Below, piece after piece: positions 32,198-42,500 of a DNA stretch of 64,000 nucleotides. The translations under genes and the position numbers were made by a program. Position 1 is the stretch's first letter, and the number at the start of each line of letters is the position of its first letter. The notes under the pieces were generated by a model that searched no databases, was not told the origin of the DNA, and was given only the letters and a program-made list of their open reading frames with translations. Source of the stretch: an uncultured Spirochaetales bacterium (GTDB taxonomy: Bacteria; Spirochaetota; Spirochaetia; Sphaerochaetales; Sphaerochaetaceae); NCBI GenBank assembly GCA_949288415.1, contig CASEKE010000035.1:106375-170374 (forward strand). The letters are read 5' to 3'.

Positions 32198-34108
32198 ATG
32201 GAAAATATCGGACCTGTGACGGACGACAGGACATTCTTCGGATCTCTCGATCTCTCTTTCGAAGGCATGGAAGCCGTACGCAGCCATGTGCTTTCTGGCG
32301 ACTATGCGTCCGCCCGTACTGCTTTCGCACAATTCATCGACGGATTTCTTGACAGAAAACGATTCTTCTCGATCCAATACGAGAGGCCGGAGAACTTGTA
32401 CAAGCTTCCCGGAGAGAGCGACGAGGAAGCGGCTGTCAGACTGAACCGTCCTGTCATGGTCTCGGTTGGAATACCATCGGATTTCTCGTCGACCGGAGTC
32501 GTCGACTGGTTCTCTAACCCGACGGAGAACGGTTATGAGGAGTGGACCTGGCAACTGTCGAGACATAACGAGATCAAGATGTTGGCACATCTTTATCATG
32601 AGACCGGAAAAGAGGAGTATGCCCATCTCGGTCTGTCCCTTCTTTCCTCCTGGATAAGGCAGGCGGTGGCTCCATCCAAGAACGTCAAGGGCAACGAGAC
32701 GCTCTGCTGGAGGACAATCGAATGCGGAATCCGAATGGGCGGGAACTGGCCGTATATAGTTTTCGCATTCAGTTCCAGCAGGTATTTCACCGCCTCCGTC
32801 GCAGTCGATATATTCAAGTCGATATATGAACATGCAAACCGCATCATCGACGCCCATATGCAGGGAAACTGGCTTGTCATGGAGATGAACGGTCTGGAGC
32901 ACATCGCTATACTCTATCCTTTCTTCAGGGACAGCGGAAAGTGGCGGAAAATTGCCGACGGATTCCTCTGCGCCGAACTTTCGAGACAGATCTATCCCGA
33001 TGGGTTCCAGTATGAGCTTTCCACCAATTACCACGAGGTCGTACTCAACAACTATCGCCGCTTCTTCGACGTGGCGACGGCTTTCGGAAAAAAAGTCCCT
33101 GCCGGCATCATGGAAATTCTCCGGAAGGCCACAGAAGCGACTGTCGACATGATGATGCCTGACGGAAGGCTTCCCGACATAAACGACGGAGCTCTGCTCG
33201 ACGTGCGGACGAGCCTCGAGGAGAAGCGGAGGATGTTCCCTGACAGCGGAAAGATCTCCTGGGTTCTTTCCGACAGGAAGGGGAAGGCCCCGGACGAGCT
33301 TTCCGTGGCTTTTCCATATTCCGGCTTTGCAGTATTCCGCGACGGCTGGGGGACCGATGCCGTATGGGGAATGCTGGACGCTGCCCCGTTCGGAAAGGCG
33401 CATCAGCATGAGGACAAGCTCTCCCTTCTTGCATATGCCCATAGCCGTCTGCTGCTTGCGGAGGGCGGCAACTATGCCTACGACGATTCTCCGATGAGGC
33501 GTTACATTCTTTCGTCCCGTTCGCACAATACGATTCTGGTGGATGGAAAAGGGCAGGATAGAAGAAGTTCCTATCTATGGAAAGACGAGGACATAGAAAA
33601 GCTAAGCGGCATGGAGTTCTCGTCCGAAAACGGTATAGACAGGGCAAAGGGATTCTACAGCGAGGCTTACGACGGAATTGCCGACAGCATTGCAATCTCC
33701 CGTACTGTATGGTTCGTGCGCGGCGCATCGCCATCGAGCTTCTTTGTCGTTCTTGACGAGGCTGAGGGAAGCATGGACCATGTCTATTCGCTCCTGTGGC
33801 ATGTCGATGACGAGCTTGTCAGTCTTGAGGACGGCATTGCACGGTTCGAGAACATCTCGTTCGAAAGCTTTGAATCGTCATATGCTCTGGTCCGAGGCCA
33901 GGAGGATCCCGAGGTACAGGGATTCATCGCAACCGGAACGAAGCAGGGATCTTACAGGAAGGTGAATACTCTTGTCGATTCTGCAGCAGGTCGGAAAGTC
34001 CGTTTCCTTACTCTTATAAAGTTCGACGACGAAAAGATCAAGGTCGATTTCGACGGTGGCGGAGTTTCTGTTCGTCTGCCCGATGGACGGATTCTTGCCT
34101 TGAACTAG
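32198..34108 (+). CDS. Heparinase II/III-family polysaccharide lyase, cytoplasmic
   Basis: 636 aa. An alpha/alpha toroid N-terminal half (EIKMLAHLYHETGKEEYAHLG, GNWLVMEMNGLEHIAILYP, LSTNYHEVVLNNYRRF) is followed by a beta-sandwich with the family hallmark HQHEDKLSLLAYAHSRLLL, EGGNYAYDDSPMRRY and SRSHNTILVDGKGQ. The conserved Tyr/His of NYHEVV and the first His of HQHED are the expected catalytic or metal residues. Enzymes of this class cleave uronic-acid-containing glycans by beta-elimination. There is no signal peptide, so it should act on oligosaccharides already imported. The specific glycan cannot be told. It does not overlap the operon before it. Confidence 0.9.
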   Translation: MENIGPVTDDRTFFGSLDLSFEGMEAVRSHVLSGDYASARTAFAQFIDGFLDRKRFFSIQYERPENLYKLPGESDEEAAVRLNRPVMVSVGIPSDFSSTGVVDWFSNPTENGYEEWTWQLSRHNEIKMLAHLYHETGKEEYAHLGLSLLSSWIRQAVAPSKNVKGNETLCWRTIECGIRMGGNWPYIVFAFSSSRYFTASVAVDIFKSIYEHANRIIDAHMQGNWLVMEMNGLEHIAILYPFFRDSGKWRKIADGFLCAELSRQIYPDGFQYELSTNYHEVVLNNYRRFFDVATAFGKKVPAGIMEILRKATEATVDMMMPDGRLPDINDGALLDVRTSLEEKRRMFPDSGKISWVLSDRKGKAPDELSVAFPYSGFAVFRDGWGTDAVWGMLDAAPFGKAHQHEDKLSLLAYAHSRLLLAEGGNYAYDDSPMRRYILSSRSHNTILVDGKGQDRRSSYLWKDEDIEKLSGMEFSSENGIDRAKGFYSEAYDGIADSIAISRTVWFVRGASPSSFFVVLDEAEGSMDHVYSLLWHVDDELVSLEDGIARFENISFESFESSYALVRGQEDPEVQGFIATGTKQGSYRKVNTLVDSAAGRKVRFLTLIKFDDEKIKVDFDGGGVSVRLPDGRILALN

Positions 34109-34126
34109 GGCGGCAAAGTACAAAAG

Positions 34127-34150
34127 AAAAAGCTCCCGCGGGAGCTTTTT
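34127..34150. terminator. Bidirectional terminator
   Basis: Perfect palindrome AAAAAGCTCCCG / CGGGAGCTTTTT, lying between the convergent lyase and efp genes and usable in both directions. Confidence 0.93.
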
Positions 34151-34168
34151 CCTTGATCAGTGGAAGAC

Positions 34169-34732
34169 TCAGTTGTTGACTCTTTCGAGATATTCCTTGG
34201 TTTCCGTATTGATCCTGACCTTCTCGCCTTGCTTGATGAAGCCGGGAACCCTGATCTTGAGTCCGGTCTCGAGAACCGCATCCTTGGTGACGCCCTGGAC
34301 CGTATCGCCTCTGACCGCATCTTCGGTCTCGGTGACGACGTAGACGACCTTCGAAGGAATCTGGATGTCGAGGACCTGATCCTCCCACATAGTGATCCTG
34401 TAGGTCTCTCCGTCCTTCATGAGATACTCGTAGTCAGGGAAGCTCTTCATCGGAACTTCGATCTGCTCATAGTTCTCGGTGTTCATGAAGGAGAAGTTTT
34501 CTCCGTCGTTGTAGAGGTACTGGAAATCCTTGTCCTCGATTGTGATATCCTCTGCGTTGTCCTGGCTCTTCATTGTCTCCTGGAGAGTCTGGCCTGTTGC
34601 CGGGCTCTTGAGCTTGAGACGAACGAATGCGGATCCCTTTCCGGGGTTCACGAACTCGCGTTCGATGCAGAGGAACGGCTGCCCCTTGATGAGGAGTGCA
34701 GTGCCCTTATCGATCTGTCCTGCTTTAATCAT
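34169..34732 (-). CDS. efp: Translation elongation factor P
   Basis: 187 aa, standard length. The KOW-like N-terminal domain has VNPGKGSAFVRLKL, with Lys32 at the tip of the loop as the residue to be beta-lysylated. OB domains follow (LYNDGENFSFMN, TKDAVLETGLKIRVPGFI, KVRINTETKEYLERV). EF-P relieves ribosomes stalled on polyproline. The EpmA ligase gene is immediately upstream on the same strand, and an EpmB-like aminomutase is at 21847-22899, so modification is expected. GAGG precedes the ATG, and a TAGAAT box on the minus strand (~34770) suggests a promoter of its own inside the end of epmA. Confidence 0.97.
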   Translation of the reverse strand: MIKAGQIDKGTALLIKGQPFLCIEREFVNPGKGSAFVRLKLKSPATGQTLQETMKSQDNAEDITIEDKDFQYLYNDGENFSFMNTENYEQIEVPMKSFPDYEYLMKDGETYRITMWEDQVLDIQIPSKVVYVVTETEDAVRGDTVQGVTKDAVLETGLKIRVPGFIKQGEKVRINTETKEYLERVNN

Positions 34733-34765
34733 GTCTATAACCTCAATGTAAGAATTATCGATATT

Positions 34766-35749
34766 CTATCTATCTCTAGATAACATAACAGAAAGAGGGA
34801 ATGAAAGTAAAGGACTTATCTCGCCAAGACCCAATTCTGTCATCAAAAGTCTGTCCAGACCGATTGCTACACCGCTGGAAGCTGGAATATCCAGATCCGC
34901 AAAGCGCATGTCGGCATAGGGAATCACCTCTCCCGTGAGTTCCCTTTCTTCTTTCAGCCGCGCGTATTCTTTCTCGTAGTAGATTTTTGTCCTTTCCTTT
35001 CCCGTCTCCTCGGCATAGCAGTTCGCCACTTCCGTCCCGGCGATGTACATTTCCCATCTCTGTCTGTACGGTGTGCCTGGCTTCCGGAGCGCGAGGCAGT
35101 CTATCTGCATAGGGTAGTCCGTCAATATCACGGGCCTATCGGTAGGAATCTGCGTTTCGACGTCGTTTATGAAGATCCTGTTGAATGTGTCGTCCCATGC
35201 CTCGTTCTCGGGAACATATATCCCGCATTTTTCGGCATGCGCCTTCAGAAATTCGTAATCCTGAGCCTTGATCAGGTCGAGTCTCGAGTATTCCATCATG
35301 GCTTCCTCTACGGTCATGACAAGCGGTTCTGCCGTGACTTCCGGTCGACAGCCGTCTATCTTCGTCGCTTCGAGAAATTCCAGCGTCAGCGGTATGGAGT
35401 CCTTCTCGTCGAAACCGACCGTATAGTATTCGAGCATATGGAACTCGGGATTGTGTATCTCCCCGAGCTGTTCCGCGTTGCGGAAGCAGGACGATATCTG
35501 GTAGATGGATCCGGATCCTGCAGCAAGCATCTCCTTCATGAACATCTCAGGAGATGGAATCAGGTACAGTTCTCTCCTTGCCATGAACTCGTTGATGAAG
35601 CTAGTGGAGAAGTTCCTTATCGTCGGCTCGGGAATCAGCGAATCCGACAGCGTCGGAGTGAAGACTTCAAGATAATTTCTTTCATCGAAGAACTTTCTGA
35701 TGTTCGAATAGAGACGGCTGCGCGCCTTCTGGTATGCAAAGTTGAACAT
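34766..35749 (-). CDS. epmA: EF-P beta-lysine ligase (GenX/PoxA)
   Basis: 327 aa, the length of EpmA. It is a class II lysyl-tRNA synthetase core without the anticodon-binding domain. Motif 2 is SCFRNAEQLGEIHNPEFHMLEYY (read in two parts) and motif 3 is SGVAIGLDRLLM. The substrate pocket includes AGTEVANCYAEE. It adenylates (R)-beta-lysine and transfers it to the loop lysine of EF-P, encoded 33 nt downstream. Its ATG is 7 nt after a TACAAT box with no ribosome site (leaderless candidate) and diverges from mnmE. Confidence 0.95.
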   Translation of the reverse strand: MFNFAYQKARSRLYSNIRKFFDERNYLEVFTPTLSDSLIPEPTIRNFSTSFINEFMARRELYLIPSPEMFMKEMLAAGSGSIYQISSCFRNAEQLGEIHNPEFHMLEYYTVGFDEKDSIPLTLEFLEATKIDGCRPEVTAEPLVMTVEEAMMEYSRLDLIKAQDYEFLKAHAEKCGIYVPENEAWDDTFNRIFINDVETQIPTDRPVILTDYPMQIDCLALRKPGTPYRQRWEMYIAGTEVANCYAEETGKERTKIYYEKEYARLKEERELTGEVIPYADMRFADLDIPASSGVAIGLDRLLMTELGLGEISPLLSFPLSVMLSRDR

Positions 35750-35756
35750 GAGAAAG

Positions 35757-35809
35757 ATTGTAGCGAGCTTTCATATGCATTGCAACAGTACGGCGGAAAA
35801 GGGTATATT
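35757..35809. promoter_or_regulatory. Divergent, apparently leaderless promoters of epmA and mnmE
   Basis: Minus strand: TACAAT (35762 to 35757), 7 nt, ATG of epmA. Plus strand: TATATT (35804-35809), 8 nt, ATG of mnmE at 35818. Neither gene has a purine-rich site before its ATG. Only 68 nt separate the two start codons. Confidence 0.5.
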
Positions 35810-35817
35810 CATACAGT

Positions 35818-37137
35818 ATGAGAAGTTACACGACATTGGAGCCCATATATTCCCTGGCGACGCCCTACAGGCGCTCCGCGCTGGCTGTCATCAGGACGAG
35901 CGGCGAGGGTTCCGTTGCATTGACAGCCCGTATATTCTCCGGCGGGAAAAGGCTTCTGAATGCCGACTCGAACACGCTGGTGCATGGCTTCGTCACGGAC
36001 ATCGACGGGCGGAGGATAGACGAAGCGGTCATCGCAGTATACAGGTCGGGACACGGCTATACCGGAGAGGAGGCTGTGGAGATAACGATCCATGGATCCC
36101 TTCCGGCGATCGATGCGCTTTCAGCTGCCCTTGAAAGCGTGGGATTCTCGCAGGCTCTTCCCGGAGAGTTTACATACAGGGCATTCATGCACGGCAGGAT
36201 GGACCTTACCAGGGCCGAGGCCGTCGAGGAGATCGTCAAGGCTAGGAGCCGCAAGGCCGAGGAGAGTGCGCTCGAACGTCTTGCAGGCAATCTTTCGGCC
36301 CTCTGCATGGATGTCAAGGCCAGACTTCTCGACATACTCTCTTCCCTCGAGGTGCAGCTAGATTATGCCGAGGACGAGATTCTTGAGGACTGGATGTTCC
36401 CGGAAGAGGAAGTGGACGACATAATCTCCATTCTCTCGCGCGTCGCCTCGACATACGATGCATCGAGAATGTACGCGGACGGTGCCATAATAGTTCTTGC
36501 AGGCAGGACCAACGCAGGCAAGTCGTCTCTTTTCAATGCGTTGCTCAAGGAGAATCGGGCCATAGTATCGTCTGAGGCCGGGACGACCAGGGATTTTCTG
36601 GAGGCCGAATGCGACATTGCTGGGCTCCCGGTGCGTCTGTTCGACACTGCCGGACTTAGAGACACTGATGGCGAGATAGAAAAAGAAGGAATAAGAAGGT
36701 CGAAAAGTCTGATGGAGAAGGCCGATCTCGTAATCTATGTGACCGACGGGAGCGACGAGGATCTTCCTGTGGAAGATGAAAGGACTATGGTAGTCAGGTC
36801 GAAGAGCGATCTTGGAAACGGGAAAGGGGAGAGAAATTCCTTTTCATCCGTTACAGGGGAAGGACTCGGGACCCTGATAAACGATATACGCAGCCGGCTA
36901 GTCAAGGACGATGCAGGCGACGAGAGCCTTCCAAGAATCGAATCCGGAAGGCAGAAGGATGCGATTCTGGAAGTGATATCCACTCTGGAGGATGCACGCC
37001 GGTACAAGGATGTCAGCGTCGATCTGATGGCTCTCTATTTTGAGGAGGCGCTCGAAGAGCTTGCGGTGATTACCGGCGAAGTCGGAACCGAAGAGCTGCT
37101 CGAGAACCTATTTTCGAAGTTCTGCCTTGGAAAGTGA
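35818..37137 (+). CDS. mnmE: tRNA modification GTPase MnmE (TrmE)
   Basis: 439 aa. The folate-binding N-terminal domain has PGEFTYRAFMHGRMDLTRAEAVEEIV (in part). The inserted G domain has G1 GRTNAGKSSL (Thr where Pro is usual), G2 SEAGTTRDFLE, G3 FDTAGLRDTDGEIE and G4 near RSKSDL, somewhat degenerate. The C terminus is FCLGK with the catalytic Cys. With MnmG it makes the 5-carboxymethylaminomethyl group on wobble uridine of tRNA. First gene of mnmE-mnmG-rsmG-ftsK. Confidence 0.97.
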   Translation: MRSYTTLEPIYSLATPYRRSALAVIRTSGEGSVALTARIFSGGKRLLNADSNTLVHGFVTDIDGRRIDEAVIAVYRSGHGYTGEEAVEITIHGSLPAIDALSAALESVGFSQALPGEFTYRAFMHGRMDLTRAEAVEEIVKARSRKAEESALERLAGNLSALCMDVKARLLDILSSLEVQLDYAEDEILEDWMFPEEEVDDIISILSRVASTYDASRMYADGAIIVLAGRTNAGKSSLFNALLKENRAIVSSEAGTTRDFLEAECDIAGLPVRLFDTAGLRDTDGEIEKEGIRRSKSLMEKADLVIYVTDGSDEDLPVEDERTMVVRSKSDLGNGKGERNSFSSVTGEGLGTLINDIRSRLVKDDAGDESLPRIESGRQKDAILEVISTLEDARRYKDVSVDLMALYFEEALEELAVITGEVGTEELLENLFSKFCLGK

Positions 37138-37141
37138 GAAG

Positions 37142-38935
37142 ATGAGAGATTACGATGCTATAGTCATTGGAGGCGGACATGCCGGAATCGAGGCATGTCT
37201 CGCACTTGCGCGTGAAGGGTTCGACACCCTCCTGATCACCCAGAGCCTGGATGCCATCGGCAGGCTTTCCTGCAATCCCGCCATCGGCGGTCTCGCAAAG
37301 GGCAACCTTGTGCGCGAGATAGATGCGCTGGGAGGAGAGATGGCCCATCTGATAGACAGGACGATGATCCAGTACAGGGTGCTCAACCGCAGAAGAGGGC
37401 CTGCCGTCCAGGCTCCTCGTGCCCAGGCCGACAAGTTCAGCTACTCCCGGCTGGCGAAGGAGACGCTCGAGAAGGAGAAGAATCTCAATCTCTTCATGGA
37501 CACTGTCGTCGACTTTGTGGAGGAGAACGGAGCTGTGGTCGCGGTAAAGACTCTTCGTGGCTGGCAGATATCTGCAAAGGTTATCGTTCTTACGACAGGA
37601 ACGTTCATGGAGGGCAGGATATTCATCGGGGAATACGACGCTCCCGACGGACGACTCGGGGAAAGCGCAGCCATCGGTCTTGGTACAAATCTGCGTAAAA
37701 AGGGCTTTGCCGTCGGAAGGATGAAGACCGGCACTCCTGCGAGGGTTAGAAAATCGTCGCTGGACTTTGATGAACTCGAGGTGCAGGACGGGGACGAGGA
37801 GATGCGTCCGTTCTCGTTCGACTACGATTTTGTCGACCGTCCGAGCATGCCTTGCTACGTGACATGGACGAACGAGGAAACACATAGGATCATCCGCGAG
37901 AACATACACCGTTCACCGCTTTATGGAGGGAAAATCGTAGGCAAGGGGCCTCGCTATTGCCCTTCGATAGAAGACAAGGTCGTACGGTTCCCGGAACGCG
38001 AAAGGCATCAGATATTCGTCGAACCGGAAGGAATAGGGACCGAGGAGATGTACCTGAACGGACTCTCGTCATCCCTGCCGGAGGATGTTCAGCACCGTTT
38101 CATACGCACTCTTCCCGGCCTGGCACACGTCGAGATCATGCGGCCGGCATATGCGGTCGAGTACGACTATCTTGATCCTCTGCAGCTCAAGCCTTCACTG
38201 GAGAGCAAGATACTTTCCAATCTTTTCGTCGCAGGGCAGACAAACGGGACGAGCGGGTACGAGGAGGCTGCCGCACAGGGGTTGATGGCAGGCATCAATG
38301 CCGCATTGAAGCTCAAGGGTGCAGATCCTCTCGTGCTCTCGCGGACCGAGGCGTACATAGGCGTACTCATAGACGACCTCACGACGAAGGGAACGAAAGA
38401 ACCTTACAGAATGTTCACAAGCCGAGCCGAATATCGTCTGTCGCTGAGACATGACAGTGCGGATCAGCGGCTTGTGAGGAAGGGCTTTGATGCCGGTCTG
38501 AACACTTCCGAGAAGCTCGAGAGGCTCAAGGACAAGCTTTCCCGCATGGATGAAATCCGCAATATACTGCGCAATTCGAAAATGCGCGGAAAGAACGGCC
38601 TGGATCTCGTCCGTGAGCCGGAAGTGACGATCGAGAGCCTTTCCATACCCGAACTCGAGGGCTACTCGAGAAGCGAGAAGGAGGAAGTGGAGCTCGACCT
38701 CAAGTATTCGGGGTATCTCAAGAGGCAGGAGAAAGATGCTGAAAGATTCCTTCGCAACGAAAGTGTAACCATTCCGCCGGATTTCGATTATGATTTATTA
38801 GATGGAATTTCCTCCGAATCGCGAGAGAAGTTCAAGGAGATAAGGCCGGTGAGTATCGGCCAGGCGTCCAGGATTTCGGGCGTGCGGGTCTCCGACATCG
38901 CCATACTGCAGGTTGCAGTGAAGGGTAAGAACTAA
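37142..38935 (+). CDS. mnmG: tRNA uridine 5-carboxymethylaminomethyl modification enzyme MnmG (GidA)
   Basis: 597 aa. ATG 37142 begins MRDYDAIVIGGGHAGIEACLA, the FAD-binding Rossmann motif; the stop of mnmE is 4 nt before. Further landmarks are the family region SCNPAIGGLAKGNLVREIDALGG (in part), LTTGTFMEGRIFIGE, MKTGTPAR and the C-terminal tRNA-binding helices (RPVSIGQASRISGVRVSDI). Slightly short at the C terminus relative to the ~620-aa family. Overlaps the next start by 1 nt. Confidence 0.97.
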   Translation: MRDYDAIVIGGGHAGIEACLALAREGFDTLLITQSLDAIGRLSCNPAIGGLAKGNLVREIDALGGEMAHLIDRTMIQYRVLNRRRGPAVQAPRAQADKFSYSRLAKETLEKEKNLNLFMDTVVDFVEENGAVVAVKTLRGWQISAKVIVLTTGTFMEGRIFIGEYDAPDGRLGESAAIGLGTNLRKKGFAVGRMKTGTPARVRKSSLDFDELEVQDGDEEMRPFSFDYDFVDRPSMPCYVTWTNEETHRIIRENIHRSPLYGGKIVGKGPRYCPSIEDKVVRFPERERHQIFVEPEGIGTEEMYLNGLSSSLPEDVQHRFIRTLPGLAHVEIMRPAYAVEYDYLDPLQLKPSLESKILSNLFVAGQTNGTSGYEEAAAQGLMAGINAALKLKGADPLVLSRTEAYIGVLIDDLTTKGTKEPYRMFTSRAEYRLSLRHDSADQRLVRKGFDAGLNTSEKLERLKDKLSRMDEIRNILRNSKMRGKNGLDLVREPEVTIESLSIPELEGYSRSEKEEVELDLKYSGYLKRQEKDAERFLRNESVTIPPDFDYDLLDGISSESREKFKEIRPVSIGQASRISGVRVSDIAILQVAVKGKN

Positions 38936-39558
38936 TGGATATCGAACTGCTAAAGGACGGGTTGGACCGCATAGGAATCGCCTATGACGGCTCTGCGCTC
39001 GTCCGTTTCAAAACATACATGTCGGAGTTGATGCTTTTCAATCCGGCCTATCGTCTTGTCGCCCACGATGACGAGGACGAGATACTTATAAGACACTTCC
39101 TGGATTCGGCGGCTGCGGTGCCGTATCTCTCCGGACTGGACCGGCACGAGGACATCATAGATCTCGGTTCCGGTGCAGGCTTTCCCGGTCTGGTACTGGC
39201 GATCCTGATGCCGGAAAGCAGGGTCACACTTGCCGAGAGAATGTCCCGTCGCGTCGCATTTCTCAGAAATGCCGTCCTGAAAATGGAGCTTTCCAACGTC
39301 GAAATCCTCGAGAAGAATGCGGAGGATGTGGATGGAAAGTGGGATATCGTGACATCGCGGGCATTCCATCCTGTCTTCGATTGCCTTGCGTACGCGCGCT
39401 CTCTCGTCCGCGAGGGTGGTCGTCTCGTTTTCTACAAGGGCCCGGAGAAGAACGTGGATGCGGAGATGTCCGTACTGGGAGAGAAGGTCGACTATTCGAC
39501 TGTACGCCTTTGTGTCCCATACCTCGACGAGGCCAGAAGCCTCCTCGTGATTGCTTAG
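38935..39558 (+). CDS. rsmG: 16S rRNA (guanine527-N7)-methyltransferase RsmG (GidB)
   Basis: 207 aa, ATG shares its A with the mnmG stop (TAATG). SAM-binding motif IIDLGSGAGFPGLVLAI and the family motifs RHFLDSAAAVP and TSRAFHPV are present. It makes m7G527 in 16S rRNA, whose loss gives low-level streptomycin resistance in other bacteria. Confidence 0.95.
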   Translation: MDIELLKDGLDRIGIAYDGSALVRFKTYMSELMLFNPAYRLVAHDDEDEILIRHFLDSAAAVPYLSGLDRHEDIIDLGSGAGFPGLVLAILMPESRVTLAERMSRRVAFLRNAVLKMELSNVEILEKNAEDVDGKWDIVTSRAFHPVFDCLAYARSLVREGGRLVFYKGPEKNVDAEMSVLGEKVDYSTVRLCVPYLDEARSLLVIA

Positions 39559-39567
39559 GAGGACGGA

Positions 39568-42500
39568 ATGGCAAGAAAGAAAGGTGGCATACTCACATTG
39601 CTCTTTTCGATAGTGTTGTTCGTGGCATCCATCCTGGGCTTCTCGTACGTCCTGCTGGCTTCCCAGCTGCCTAAGGATGTACTGGAAGTGGTGGAACCGA
39701 TCAGAGACAGGATAGTCGCCAACTTCGCCATAACTGCAGACGGAGGCCGCATCGATCCTCTGATCGTACCTTCGATCTTCCTGCTTCTGGAGTCTTTCAT
39801 GACTCTTCACTACAGGAGAAAGAAGCCGTACAGCCTGATTTTCGCGTTCTATCTTTATCTGGTGTATTTCACGTTCCTTGCGTTTTTCCATCTCGAAGCC
39901 GGACTCGATACCCCGCTTTTCCTGATGCGCCGCATAGACATGTCCAAGAGACCTCTGATTGCTGTCCTGATCTTCCTGGAGTGCCTGCTTGCCCTCGTGC
40001 TCAAGTACCTTACACATTCGCTCGACATGAAGTGGAGGCAAAGCCGTGTGGAGCTTGACCACGAGACCTTCGAGGATGTCGAGGTAGACGACGAGGACGG
40101 CAATGCTGTCGTAGCCGAGGGGCGCAAGGCTCGCCGTGCTCAGATAAAGGCTGCGAAAAAGGCGGAGAAGGAGAAGGCCAAGGAGCAGGCTAGGCAGGAG
40201 AAACTGGAAAGAAAGGCGGCCGAGGACCTCAAAAAGGAAGAGGCGGCATATGCCAAGGCCGAAGAAAAAAAGCAGCGGAAGGAAGCCAAGGCTGCGGAGA
40301 AGAAGAGACGCAAGGAGGAGCCTACTCTCGAGGTTGGCGAGTCGTTCGACACGAGGAGCTTCTACGAGGACGGGCAGATTCCCGTCCCTCCGAAAGCCCA
40401 GGACGGTGATTCTCCTCTATCTTTCCCTGAACTCTCGGAGATTCCTCGGATGGATACAATCGAACATTCACGCGATATAGACCGGGTCAGCGAGAGCGAT
40501 TACGACCGCATGCAGCGGAACCTTGGTCTGAAGGACGATTACGACGATCCTGCCACGCGAAGTTCTTCCGGAGGCTTCATGGTAGACCCTGCCGATATCC
40601 CTTCTTCGGACGACGATGACGATTCGTTCAGCGTGGGCTCCAGGGGGGAGGAACGCACTTCTTTCTCCGGAGAAAGCCATGTCAAGTACGACCCGAACGT
40701 ACGCAACAGCCATTTCAAATCCGGCGGCATGCTGGAAGCGACCATAGAGAGTCTGAACGACTATCCGTCCAGAAGGGACAATGCGCAGGAAAGACCTATT
40801 GTCGGATTGGAAAGGCCTGTCGAGGACATCGTACCTGTCAAGGAGAAAAAAAGCAATTTCGCGCCAAGCAACCTCAGCAAAGATCATCCTAGGTATAAAC
40901 TTTTCGAGAGCCTGCGGAATTCTGGCCCACAGGATGTAAACGTCAACGTCTCGCACGTGCCTTCCATGCCTTTCCATGCCGAAAACCAGGAACCTGCCGG
41001 ACAGTATGGATCCACTTTCATCAGTCTCGAAGACCAGAAGCCATCTGCTTCCGAGCGGCTGTACGAGATGAAGACCGAGGCCTTCGAAAGCACGAACCCG
41101 AGGGTCCAGGTTCCGTCTAGCGAAGTGTCGTCGTTCGACAGGACTCGCATCAACGCTCCTCGTCCGCGCTACGAGGACATCGGACGCAGGTCGCAGAACG
41201 TTGCCGCAGAACAGGATGAAGAGAAGCCGAGTTTCCATGACGAGGATGATTTCAAGGACCTCGGCGAGAATACGTATACGTCATCGGACAACGGCGATGA
41301 CGAGATCGGAAAACGTATCCCGAAGCACGACCCGTTCCAGAAGATGTCGGGAAAGAAACTGGAACCGCTTCCTCCCCTCGACATGGAGGACGACGGAATG
41401 CCTGTCCGCAGGGCGACGCCTGCAAGGAACGAGGACGTTCCTTCCTTGGATGAGGAGCACAAGGGCCGGTACGATGACGGCTCGGCCGAGGTGAAGCAGG
41501 AGAACGCTCTCCAGTATACGTTCGGAATCGTCGGTCTGCAGAGCAACAATGCAGGAATGAGCGGCATCAGGGAAAGGGCTCGGATGAAATACCATCCGCC
41601 GACGACCGATATTCTCGTCGAGTATCCGACGGCCGACAGGGAAATCGACGACTATACGATCCGACGCGGGGAGATAATCGTATCCACGCTGCAGCAGTTC
41701 AAGGTCGACGTGAAGCTGGAGAACATAGTCAAAGGTCCTACCGTCACGATGTACGAGCTCAAGCTGGCGGAAGGCGTTCCCGTATCCAAGGTCAAGTGCA
41801 GGTACGACGATATCTGCTACTACCTCGGACTTGGAAACAATGCCCTCAGAATCCTTGCCCCTATTCCCGGAAAGCAGGCGATAGGAATGGAGGTCCCTAA
41901 CAAGAAGAGGTCCGTCATCGGCTTCAAGGACATGCTGGATTCTCTCGAGAAGGATCAGAATGCCAAGAAGATGGCCATTCCGATGATCCTCGGCCGGACC
42001 ATCACAGGAACTCCTGTGATCATCGACGTGGCAAAGACTCCGCACCTTCTCATCGCCGGATCGACCGGATCCGGAAAGTCGGTCGGAATCAACAGCTTCA
42101 TCGCGACTCTGCTGTACAAGAAGAGTCCGCAGGATGTCCGCCTGATACTGATAGATCCGAAGGTCGTAGAGCTGACGATGTACAACGGTATCCCGCATCT
42201 TCTGACTCCGGTGATAACGGAAGCCAAGAAGGTCCAGAAGGTCTTGGCATGGCTGACGGAGGAGATGGAGAGGCGATATCGCATGATAAGCATGTTCAGC
42301 GTTAGGAATATCGCCGCGTTCAACGAGAAGCTCAAGGAGCAGAAGCTGGCTGCGGAGAAACTTCCGTACATAGTGCTGATCATGGACGAATATGCGGATC
42401 TTATGACCACCATAGGAAAGGATATCGAGTATTATGTCGGACGTCTCACGGCCATGGCAAGAGCCGTCGGAATCCACCTGGTGCTTGCCACCCAGCGGCC

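Noticed and set aside
38950..40062. 370-aa minus-strand frame across rsmG and ftsK
   Set aside because: Crosses two confirmed genes and has no motif of its own.
40140..40330. Repeat-like K/E/A codon run in ftsK
   Set aside because: It is the disordered linker of FtsK, which is commonly of biased composition; not a DNA repeat element.
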